Shown one piece after another: positions 7,391-14,395 of a stretch of 49,437 nucleotides of DNA (its first letter is position 1; each line of letters starts with the position of its first letter). The notes beneath the pieces were generated by a model. That model did not search any database and was not told where the DNA came from. It worked only from the letters and a program-made list of their open reading frames with translations. Where the stretch lies: contig CAJXRZ010000043.1 of NCBI GenBank assembly GCA_913060515.1, positions 1-49,437 on the forward strand. The letters are read 5' to 3'. This stretch comes from an uncultured Pseudomonadota bacterium (lineage in GTDB: Bacteria > Myxococcota_A > UBA796 > CAJQPC01). Both the position numbers and the translations under genes were made by a program.

Positions 7391-9526
7391 CTACTCCCAG
7401 CTCTCACCCAGAGGGCCGCCATAGGCGCCAATGTCACTGGTGCTGCCGTCCGCGTCCAAGACCCCAGGGTCGCCGGCGTCGATCAAGTCCGAGGTCTGCG
7501 CCAGTCTTAGGTCCCAGTAGGTCGGATTCGGGGCGCTGACGTCTGCAAAGACGGGGTCCACGCCGATGTTTCCATCGTTTCCGGTGAAGTCTGAGACGGT
7601 ATCGAAGTTCACGCCGTTGTCGTAGATGTTGTTGTAGGAGGCCTCGAGCACGCACGCGTCTAGGCTGCTGGGCTCTCCCAAGCCTGCAAGCGTTAAACCG
7701 GCGTCCGAGGAGTTTCCGCTGATTGTACTGTTGCGGATTCTCATTTCACCGCTGCATGCGAGCATGCCTCCGCCTTCCTCGGAGGCGTTGTTGGAGGTGT
7801 CTCCGTAGATGGTGACATTGCTCACATCGTAGGAAACCCCTCTGTAGTTGTAGAGGAGGATTGACCCCGACAGAGTGGTACCCATCGACGTGTTGAGGTT
7901 GCCGGCAGAGACGATGTTGGAGATATGCACGTCGCCCGAGGTAGCGGCCTCCACGAGCTGCGGGGCGACTTGGTGGTCGGTGAAAGCTGAGGTGTTTCCA
8001 AGGAATTGAAGGTTGTGTAGGTCCACATCGCCCGTAGAGTGGAACACGTACACCAAGCCCGTACCGCTCCCGCTCTCTCGCGTCACGTTGTAGACGGAGA
8101 CGTTGCTCATGTCGACGCTGCTTGTCCCGAAGGCCATGATCGTACCGTAGCCAATTCGGGTGCTTGTCTCTATATAATCATGCACGCTAACGTTGTTGAC
8201 GGAGACGGCGGTTGGCAGGCCTGTGTAGTGGGCGTCGAAACTCAGCGCGCCCCCAAAGATCTCCGCGAAGCCCTCGACGCTGCTGTCATAGATCTCCAAG
8301 CCGTCCACCACCACGTTGTCGGAGAATCTGAACCCTACCAAGCCGTAGGTGCCTGATACACCTGTACTGTTGTAGGTCGCGGTCACGCTGTGCACAGCGG
8401 AGTCCTGAAGGGTCACATCAGTGCAAAGAACGAAGCCGATGGCCAGCCCCGCCCGCTCGTTGCTGTCGCCAACGATGTCCTTTATGACGATGTCCTGCAA
8501 GCGGATGTTGCTGCACTCGGCACCGAACACGCCCAAGCCGTCCTTCCCGGACTCGTTGGCGTTTTGAAGCGTCAATCCTTCTAGCGTGATGTTGCTCGCG
8601 TGGAGACCCATGTCGATGACCCGGGAACCGCCACCATCGAGAAAGACGGCGTCTGAGCCGCCAGCGCCGGAGAGCTTGAGGGTGTCTACGCCGGCTAGGT
8701 CTAAGTTGACGCTGTGTGTGCCTGCCTCGATGCAGATCTCTGGCTCGCCGGAGTCGACGGCCAACTGCAGATCAGAGACATCGCTCGGGTAGAGAAGCTC
8801 GCCAGTCGCGCTATCGCAGTCGCTGTCCAGGCCGTCACAGATCTCCTCTGCGCCGGGGTAAACCTGTGCGTTGATGTCGTCGCAGTCACTGTCCAAGAAG
8901 CTGTAGCCATCGGGCATCTCGCAGTCGTAGACTTTGATCGCTGGGTCGCCAAAGCCGTCTCCATCAGAGTCCAAGTAGTAGGGCTCAGCGTCTCTGGCGT
9001 CGGCGCCGTCTGTTTTGAGATTGCAGTCGTTGTCCAGTCCGTCGCATAGCTCCTCGCTGCCTGGGTTGATCGCTGCGTCTGCGTCGTTGCAGTCCTCGCA
9101 GGCGGCCCAGCCGTCAGAGTCGGCGTCCCCATATTGCACGCTGCCATCGCAGTTGTAGTCAGTGGGATCAGCACAGTCGTCTTCGGGGGCACCGGGGTAG
9201 ACATCGGCGCTGTCGTCGTCACAGTCTTGGTCGGAGTCTGCGGTGGAGTCTGAGGCCTCGCATGCTTCTACCGGTTGATCAGCTGCCCCGTAGCCATCCC
9301 CGTCCGCGTCCTCGTAGAAGGTGAGCAGCACACCCTCGTCGACCTCGTCGTTGCAGTCGTTGTCGACCCCATCGCAGATCTCCTCGGCGCCTGGAAAGAT
9401 GTCCGGGTTCTCGTCGTCGCAGTCCTCCTCTGCGGAGTAGCCGTCGGCGTCCAGATCTTCCGCGCCGTCTTTCTTGCACGCTGTGAGGGCTAGCAGAAGG
9501 CAGCAGAGCGGAATGAAGGTGCGCAT
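7391..9526 (-). CDS. Lipoprotein with MopE-type metal-binding repeats and beta-helix
   Basis: A 711-residue surface-type lipoprotein. The signal MRTFIPLCCLLLALTAC has an Arg, unlike most in this window, and is followed by KKDG. Residues of about 25-240 hold four MopE-like repeats of the form DxDGDG...DCDD...YPGAEEICDGxDNDCD, a family proposed to bind metal ions, often Ca or Cu, outside the cell. From about residue 245 to the end lies a right-handed parallel beta-helix: repeated short strands such as NITLEGLTLQNAN, DVTLQDSAVHSV and VVVDGLEIYDSS. It ends with the capping motif DGSTSDIGAYGG, shared with the 1727-residue protein at 23575-28758. No catalytic residues are evident. It may be an adhesin or polysaccharide-binding protein. 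Confidence 0.85.
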   Translation of the reverse strand: MRTFIPLCCLLLALTACKKDGAEDLDADGYSAEEDCDDENPDIFPGAEEICDGVDNDCNDEVDEGVLLTFYEDADGDGYGAADQPVEACEASDSTADSDQDCDDDSADVYPGAPEDDCADPTDYNCDGSVQYGDADSDGWAACEDCNDADAAINPGSEELCDGLDNDCNLKTDGADARDAEPYYLDSDGDGFGDPAIKVYDCEMPDGYSFLDSDCDDINAQVYPGAEEICDGLDSDCDSATGELLYPSDVSDLQLAVDSGEPEICIEAGTHSVNLDLAGVDTLKLSGAGGSDAVFLDGGGSRVIDMGLHASNITLEGLTLQNANESGKDGLGVFGAECSNIRLQDIVIKDIVGDSNERAGLAIGFVLCTDVTLQDSAVHSVTATYNSTGVSGTYGLVGFRFSDNVVVDGLEIYDSSVEGFAEIFGGALSFDAHYTGLPTAVSVNNVSVHDYIETSTRIGYGTIMAFGTSSVDMSNVSVYNVTRESGSGTGLVYVFHSTGDVDLHNLQFLGNTSAFTDHQVAPQLVEAATSGDVHISNIVSAGNLNTSMGTTLSGSILLYNYRGVSYDVSNVTIYGDTSNNASEEGGGMLACSGEMRIRNSTISGNSSDAGLTLAGLGEPSSLDACVLEASYNNIYDNGVNFDTVSDFTGNDGNIGVDPVFADVSAPNPTYWDLRLAQTSDLIDAGDPGVLDADGSTSDIGAYGGPLGESWE

Positions 9527-9534
9527 GTACGAGC

Positions 9535-9563
9535 GGCCTGGCTGGAGTTGTCAGCCAGAGGCC
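9535..9563 (-). other. Inverted repeat just upstream of the 7391-9526 start codon
   Basis: Arms GGCCTGGCTG (9535-9544) and CAGCCAGAGGCC (9552-9563) pair over 10 bp with a 2-nt bulge. In the mRNA of the MopE lipoprotein the hairpin ends 8 nt before the ATG, where a ribosome site should be; no Shine-Dalgarno sequence is visible. It could control translation, or be chance. The rest of 9564-9712 shows no gene. Confidence 0.35.
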
Positions 9564-9712
9564 AGCGGCCCAGGGCTAGTGCGCGGTTGGCGTTGCCATC
9601 GGGGCGTCATTCCGAAGCTCTTTCCCCACACGCAGCAAGCATACCCTTAGAGTGGGCGGCCCCTCGCTCGAACCGAGGAGGAACCGCCGCTTTTTGTCAC
9701 TCTGTGGGCCTG

Positions 9713-11092
9713 TCATGCGGCCTTGGATCTGGCCTTCTGCTTCGCCTTTTGCGTCGCGGCGACCGTGAGCCACTTGCTCCCTCGAACCCGCCAAACAGCG
9801 AGCCCCGCCAACACGATGATCTCCACGGTCAGTCCCATCCAGGCACCCGCCGCGCCAAAGTCCATTGGAATGGCCAAGAGCACGCCAATCGGCAGCTTGA
9901 TCAGCCACGCTGTGGCCACGCAAACCACCATTGGCCAGCGGGTGTCTCCGGCGCCTCGCAGGCTGCCCAAGGCAACCATCGCGATGGCGTCGAAGACCTG
10001 AAAACCAGCGGCCACCATCAACAGGCTGGTCCCGATGTGCAGGACCTGCTCATCGGCTCCAAAGACGGAGATCAAAGGGATGGGAAAGAACACAAAGACA
10101 GCGGACGCTGCGACCATCACCACGGTCGCGACCCGGGTGCCCGCCCGCCATGCATGACGGGCTTGCTCGGGCTGTCTGGCACCAATGGCCTGGCCTACGA
10201 ACACACCGCTGGCCTCGCCTACGGCATGACCGGGCAGGAAGCTGATCGAGACGATGCGGATGGCGATGACATGGGCGGCCAGGTGGGCCTCTCCGACCCG
10301 GGCCAGCAAGGTCACGAAGGCGACGAAGCTGGCCACGTCCAAGGTCCACTGCACACCCACGGGCAAACCGATGCGCCACAGCTCCCGGAGCAGGGGGGCG
10401 TTGGGCTTGACCATGGGGCCCGCCAGGGGCCGTGCCCGCCAGATCAGGAACAACATGCTGGCGCCAACCGAGAGCACCGTTGCAATGGCCGCCCCAGGCA
10501 TGCCCATGGCTGGCACTGGTCCCCACCCGAAGATGAAGAGCGGGTCGATGGCGATGTTCAGGATGTTGGCTGCGACCGTCGCCACCATGGGCGTTCGGGT
10601 GTCTCCGCGACCCTGGAACCAGCCCATCAAGGCCACGTTCACAAAGGTCAGGGGGGCACCCAGCATGCGCAGGGCGAAGTAGGAGCTGGCCATTGGGGCC
10701 GCCTCCTCGGAGGCACCCATCAAGGGAAAGACCAAGGCGCCCAGGGGCGCGGTCAAGGCGCTGAGTACACCCAGAGCCAAAGCCAGCCAGACCCCCTGCC
10801 AGAGCAGACGGCGAACCACCTCATGGCGGCCGCTTCCGGTGCGCTGGGCGCTGGTGACTTGGACACTGCTGAGCAGGCCCATGCCGGTGCTCAAGCCCAT
10901 CCAGCACAACACTCCGGCCAGGCCCACAGCGGCCATTGGTGCGGTGCCGAGCTGGCCCACGAAGAGGGAGTCGGCCGTGGTCATGGCCGTTCTCGAGAGC
11001 ATCGAGATCATGATGGGCCATGCAAGACCCAGGACGTCGCTGGGGGCGACGGGACGATTCACTGGCAGCGAGCTGCCTTGGTGCGCCGACAT
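9713..11092 (-). CDS. MATE-family multidrug/toxin exporter
   Basis: A 459-residue inner-membrane protein with about 12 hydrophobic helices in two homologous halves. The internal duplication is plain: MGWFQGRGDTRTPMVATVAA in the first half and ALGSLRGAGDTRWPMVVCVA in the second, the characteristic RGxGDTRxPM loop of MATE transporters. The N-terminus (DVLGLAWPIMISMLSRTAMT, then ADSLFVGQLGTAPMAAVGLA) is also typical. MATE proteins export cationic compounds in exchange for Na+ or H+; the substrate cannot be predicted. The C-terminus is a basic Lys-rich tail (QKAKQKARSKAA). The gene is divergent from the lipid kinase at 11316; the 223-nt gap between them holds no gene. Confidence 0.95.
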   Translation of the reverse strand: MSAHQGSSLPVNRPVAPSDVLGLAWPIMISMLSRTAMTTADSLFVGQLGTAPMAAVGLAGVLCWMGLSTGMGLLSSVQVTSAQRTGSGRHEVVRRLLWQGVWLALALGVLSALTAPLGALVFPLMGASEEAAPMASSYFALRMLGAPLTFVNVALMGWFQGRGDTRTPMVATVAANILNIAIDPLFIFGWGPVPAMGMPGAAIATVLSVGASMLFLIWRARPLAGPMVKPNAPLLRELWRIGLPVGVQWTLDVASFVAFVTLLARVGEAHLAAHVIAIRIVSISFLPGHAVGEASGVFVGQAIGARQPEQARHAWRAGTRVATVVMVAASAVFVFFPIPLISVFGADEQVLHIGTSLLMVAAGFQVFDAIAMVALGSLRGAGDTRWPMVVCVATAWLIKLPIGVLLAIPMDFGAAGAWMGLTVEIIVLAGLAVWRVRGSKWLTVAATQKAKQKARSKAA

Positions 11093-11315
11093 GGCACACC
11101 TCCAAACATCAAGAAGGACAAAATCAGCGAGGAGACCGCGTGGGCTCCAAGGGCGTCGCTCCGCTAAATCAGGTAGATCCAGCCGGAGAAGGACGGGCAG
11201 CCATCAAGGACTTGTGGTTTCCACATCGTGATTCTCCGTTGAAGGGGTTGGCTCACCATGATGCGCACCCAAATCGTGGCCGACTGTTACAGAATGGCAA
11301 CGAAGGAGATTTGCA

Positions 11316-12341
11316 ATGCGGGTGCTGTTGGTGGGAAATCCAGCCGCTCACTCCGGAAAGGCCGCCGAGCGCATCGCTCACGCCCAGACGGCGATGCAGG
11401 CCAGGGGTTGGCATGCCCAGGTTCAAGAGACGCTCCCGGATGGCCGCACCGTGCCCATCTTGGTGGAGCGCCTGCGTGGTGATCCGGTGGACCGCGTGGT
11501 CTATCTGGGCGGGGATGGGACCTTTGCCGAGGTCGCCAAGGCGCTGATGTTGGCGGGGGACCCGCCCCCACTGGGCTTGCTTCCCAGCGGCACGGCCAAC
11601 GACCAAGGCAAGAGCTTTGGCATCTCCTCCAGCCCCTCCAAGTTGGAGTGGAACCTCGACGTCATAGAGGCGGGCCATCTCACGCAGCTGGACGTCGGAC
11701 GGGTGGGACGCCTGGGCTTGGACGGCCAGGTGGATGGCATGGAGATGGTCTTTCACTCCATCGGCTGGGGCATGCAGCCGGACATCCTCAAGCGCAGGAA
11801 CACGGACAAAGCGGTGGTCTCAGGGGTGCCCCTGCTGCGTGAGATCTACCGAGACCAAGCGGTCTACGCCGGCGCCACCCTGCAAGAGCTGCTCGCCAGC
11901 TGGGTGGAGCCCCATCGCTTCGATGCCCACCTGGTCGTCGATGGCCGAGAGCTCGTCTTGGAGGGCTTGACCGACTTGATCGTGAACGCGACCCCCGTGT
12001 ACGGGGGCATGTGGGTGCTGGACCGGGACGCGGAGCCCGACGACGGCCGCTTTGAGATCGTCGCGGTACGAGGTCGACGAGAGTGGGCCCAGAAGGGCCT
12101 GCGCGACCTCAAGGGCATCACGGCCCTGGATGCCCCGCTGGCCTTCTTTGACCAAGGCCCCAGCGCTGGAATCCAGTGCTCCGAGCTCAAGGTCGAGCTG
12201 GTGCGTGTGGGACGCGAACAGGTGCGCTCACAGATCGACGGCGAGGAGTGGCTGGAGGGCACACGCTTCATGCTCTCGGTGCTGGACCAGAAGCTGGCTT
12301 TGGTCACGCCCGCCGAGTGGGTGCCGCCCTGGAAGGACTAG
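11316..12341 (+). CDS. Diacylglycerol-kinase-family lipid kinase
   Basis: A 341-residue cytoplasmic or membrane-associated kinase of the DAGK catalytic family (YegS/DgkB/sphingosine kinase superfamily). Nucleotide-binding motifs are visible: VGNPAAHSGKA at the N-terminus, VYLGGDGTFAEVAKAL (GGDGT) at about residue 64, and LLPSGTANDQGKSFGI at about 90. The C-terminal lobe has the beta-sandwich signature VNATPVYGGMWVLDRDAEPD, followed by DGRFEIVAV. It should phosphorylate a lipid hydroxyl such as diacylglycerol, with ATP as donor. A strong GAAGGAG lies about 10 nt before the ATG. It is convergent with the selenocysteine peroxiredoxin gene, with 13 nt between the stops. Confidence 0.93.
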   Translation: MRVLLVGNPAAHSGKAAERIAHAQTAMQARGWHAQVQETLPDGRTVPILVERLRGDPVDRVVYLGGDGTFAEVAKALMLAGDPPPLGLLPSGTANDQGKSFGISSSPSKLEWNLDVIEAGHLTQLDVGRVGRLGLDGQVDGMEMVFHSIGWGMQPDILKRRNTDKAVVSGVPLLREIYRDQAVYAGATLQELLASWVEPHRFDAHLVVDGRELVLEGLTDLIVNATPVYGGMWVLDRDAEPDDGRFEIVAVRGRREWAQKGLRDLKGITALDAPLAFFDQGPSAGIQCSELKVELVRVGREQVRSQIDGEEWLEGTRFMLSVLDQKLALVTPAEWVPPWKD

Positions 12342-12354
12342 GGCGGCCTTGGGC

Positions 12355-12963
12355 TCAGTCTCCAAACAGCGTCTGGCAGTCCTCCAGGACCTCGGCAGGG
12401 TGGGCGCCAAAGTTGAAGCCAGGGTCGTAGCGCAGGAGCTGACGTCCTTGGGCATCGAGCACCACCGTTCGGCGGTCTGCGTTGTTCTGCGACTCGCTGC
12501 TGGCAGCTTCGTAGTGCAAGGCCAACTCCCGGCCCAAGTCGCTCCAGAGCTCATACTCAAAGCCCTCTTCGTCCTTGAAGCCTTGGTTGTCGCTGGGGGA
12601 GTCAAAGCTCGCGCCGACGATGGTCACGCCCAGTGCATCAAACTGATCTTGGAGGTCGCGGTACCCGCAACCCTCCACGGTTCAGCCGTATGTCCCAGCG
12701 GCGGGGTAAAACCAGATCACCGTGGGATGCCCCATCAGGTCGGCTTGGGTGCGGGCGCTGCCGTCACTGGCGAGCACCTTCTCGAAGGAGATTGCCTCCA
12801 GCCTGGGGTCCACCTCTTCGCCGTTCAGCCCTGAGGTGTCGAAGGGCCCCGTGTCCACGGCGCTGTCGGTGTCCGCCGGGCTGCTGTCTTGGGGGTCGCT
12901 GTCGACGGCGCTGGGGTCGGAGCAGGCCAGAAGGCCTGCGAGCCAGGGAAGTGCAGTGAGCAT
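12355..12963 (-). CDS. Selenocysteine-containing peroxiredoxin (BCP-type) lipoprotein
   Basis: Read through an in-frame UGA at 12682-12684 this is one 202-residue thioredoxin-fold peroxidase. The UGA is codon 94 in PTVIWFYPAAGTYG-U-TVEGCGYRDLQDQF, exactly where BCP/PrxQ proteins have the peroxidatic Cys (FYP...TPGCTxEAC). A Cys five residues later (Cys99) matches the resolving Cys of E. coli BCP. Both sides of the UGA keep the family's reading frame: LEAISFEKVLASDGS before it, and VTIVGASFDSPSDNQGFKDE and FGAHPAEVLEDC after it. A hairpin fitting a bacterial SECIS follows the UGA. The N-terminus MLTALPWLAGLLAC is a lipoprotein signal, followed by an Asp/Ser-rich linker, placing the enzyme in the periplasm or at a membrane surface. 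It would reduce peroxides with a selenol. selA, selB, selC and selD are not in the window. Confidence 0.9.
12652..12675 (-). promoter_or_regulatory. Candidate bacterial SECIS element
   Basis: Starting 6 nt after the UGA, GAGG-G-UUGC (12667-12675) pairs with GCGA-CCUC (12652-12659). This gives an 8-bp stem with one bulged G and a 7-nt loop GGGUACC that can close further to a small GU-containing loop. The loop is 16-22 nt from the UGA, within the usual range for SelB-binding bacterial SECIS hairpins. Confidence 0.65.
12682..12684 (-). other. UGA selenocysteine codon (Sec94)
   Basis: The TGA lies at the peroxidatic position of the peroxiredoxin. The conserved motif continues in the same frame on both sides, with no frameshift needed. 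TGA is used as an ordinary stop by many other genes here, so this is local recoding. Confidence 0.88.
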
Positions 12964-13038
12964 GGTGTCCTCGCGGGCCTAAGCGGCCAGAGCTGAAATC
13001 TTGCAGAGGCGGTATCGTATTGGGCACAGGAGTACCCC

Positions 13039-13635
13039 ATGGCCAACGTGATGGATACCTTTAGGCGTGTGATCGAAGGCGACTTCTCTGAGCGCAGCGA
13101 AGAGGAGCGGGAGCAGCACGTTCGGGAGTTGATCCAGGTTGGCTCTGTGTCCGCTGCGGCGGTCTCGGTGCAGCCGGTGCCCCTCCTGGACCTGGTGCTG
13201 GTCTCTCCCATTCAGATCGCGATGGTTCAAGCCATCGGTCGGGTGCATGGCCACAAGCTCACCCAGAAGTCCGTGCTGGAAATGCTGAGCACCTTCGGCG
13301 CCAGCCTGCTGGCCCAGAACGCGATGATGGCCGCCGCCAAGTTCATCCCGCCTTTTGGCTGGGTGGTCTCCGTGAGCATGGGCTACGCCCTCACCTTCGC
13401 CATCGGCGAGGTGGCCAACCACTACTTTGTACATGGACGCGGCGTTGGCCCAGGTGAGCTCAACGACCTCTTCAAGCGCACCTACAAGCAGAAGCGCAGC
13501 GAGAAGGAGAACGCCCACAAGGACGATGCCTCGCTCAAGTCCAAGCTCAACCAGCTCAACGAGGCCCGAAAGGCGGGCTTGCTCACCGAGGAGGAGTTCG
13601 AGGCCAAGAAGGCCCAGGTGCTCGAGAACTTCTAA
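13039..13635 (+). CDS. DUF697-like membrane protein with SHOCT-type C-terminus
   Basis: A 198-residue protein. Residues of about 40-125 resemble DUF697, a helical domain often next to GTPases: VGSVSAAAVSVQPVPLLDLV, then SPIQIAMVQAIGRVHGHKL and hydrophobic stretches FGASLLAQNAMM and FGWVVSVSMGYALTFAIGEV that probably insert in the membrane. The C-terminus LNEARKAGLLTEEEFEAKKA matches a SHOCT (short C-terminal) domain. It has no GTPase domain itself. CAGGAG lies upstream of the ATG. It is divergent from the peroxiredoxin gene, sharing 75 nt. The cellular role is unknown. Confidence 0.8.
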   Translation: MANVMDTFRRVIEGDFSERSEEEREQHVRELIQVGSVSAAAVSVQPVPLLDLVLVSPIQIAMVQAIGRVHGHKLTQKSVLEMLSTFGASLLAQNAMMAAAKFIPPFGWVVSVSMGYALTFAIGEVANHYFVHGRGVGPGELNDLFKRTYKQKRSEKENAHKDDASLKSKLNQLNEARKAGLLTEEEFEAKKAQVLENF

Positions 13636-13640
13636 GCGCG

Positions 13641-13964
13641 CTACGCAGCGTCCGGCGGCGGCAGCATCTTCTCGAAGCGCTTGCACTGGTGGGCGACCGA
13701 GTTGATGACCTGAAGGTTCACGGCCTCGTCCGTGCACTCCAACACAAAGGCCGCACAGGCCTGCGTGAGGCGCACATAGAGGGGCGAGGTCTTGCGCTCC
13801 AGGCAGTTGAGCAGCCCCAGGGCGCCGTTGGCCATGCGCAGGCGCTCTCCGGGCTCCAGCTCAGCGATGTGGGCCTTCATGCGCTTCTTGACCCGCGTAT
13901 TGGGCTCCAAGGGCTTTACCAAGAGGGCGTCGAAATCCGCCTGATGCTTTGCGCTCAAGCTCAA
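13641..13964 (-). CDS. Small conserved-looking protein of unknown function
   Basis: A 107-residue soluble protein, mostly helical by composition, with no signal peptide or membrane segment. It contains four Cys (NCLERK, QACAAF, LECTDE, QCKRFE) with no clear metal-binding spacing. The start ATG overlaps the stop of the upstream phosphatase-like gene by 4 nt (ATGA), so it is the last gene of the cytochrome c/disulfide reductase cluster. It ends 6 nt from the stop of the DUF697-like gene on the other strand. I do not recognise the family. Confidence 0.65.
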   Translation of the reverse strand: MSLSAKHQADFDALLVKPLEPNTRVKKRMKAHIAELEPGERLRMANGALGLLNCLERKTSPLYVRLTQACAAFVLECTDEAVNLQVINSVAHQCKRFEKMLPPPDAA

Positions 13965-14386
13965 GGGCTTGTCTCCACCAGCGCCATCAGACCTTTGACT
14001 CGTGCACCCGATGCGCAGTGCACCAAGGTCTGCCCCTGGCTTGCGTCCAAGGCGGCCTTGAGCTTGGCGGCGTTCTCGGGCGTCATGTCGCCGCCGCCGC
14101 TGACGGGAATGTGCACGTAGTTCATGCCCAGTCCCTGAACGATGTTGGCCTCGTCAAAGGTCATCTCGCCTGCTGTGCGCAGGTTGACCACCGTGTCAAA
14201 GCCCAAGCCAGGGGCTTGTTGGAGGAGGCTCTCTGCTGGCTGCCCACCGGTCACCACACGCTCGGAGACCCGGTCGCCGTTCTTAAGCTGGGACTCCAGG
14301 CTCGCAGCCGAGGCCACGGTAGGCGCACCTTCGGGAGCGGTGCTTGGGGTGGGGTCGGCGGAGCAGGCAAGGAGTAGAAGAAGCAT
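13961..14386 (-). CDS. DUF442/BLH-type phosphatase-fold lipoprotein
   Basis: A 141-residue protein. MLLLLLAC is an extremely short lipoprotein signal (Cys at residue 8), followed by a Pro/Ser/Thr linker. The mature part matches the DUF442/beta-lactamase-hydrolase-like phosphatase family: VVTGGQPAESLLQQAPGLGF, TVVNLRTAGE, MNYVHIPVSGGGDMTPENA and the P-loop LVHCASGARVKGL, where CASGAR fits the family's CxSGxR. These are cysteine-phosphatase-like proteins, and some relatives act in sulfide or redox metabolism. Export as a lipoprotein suggests a periplasmic role. It lies 9 nt after the FG-GAP gene and overlaps the next gene by 4 nt. Confidence 0.85.
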   Translation of the reverse strand: MLLLLLACSADPTPSTAPEGAPTVASAASLESQLKNGDRVSERVVTGGQPAESLLQQAPGLGFDTVVNLRTAGEMTFDEANIVQGLGMNYVHIPVSGGGDMTPENAAKLKAALDASQGQTLVHCASGARVKGLMALVETSP

Positions 14387-14395
14387 GGCAGCAGT

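Noticed and set aside
9548-11167. Plus-strand open frame of about 539 codons opposite the MATE gene
   Set aside because: The minus strand encodes an unmistakable MATE transporter; the plus frame is His/Gly/Gln-rich without motifs.
12355-12963. Peroxiredoxin pseudogene broken by a nonsense mutation
   Set aside because: The stop is UGA, it lies exactly at the peroxidatic residue, a SECIS-like hairpin follows, and the rest of the gene is intact. Selenocysteine explains all of this better.
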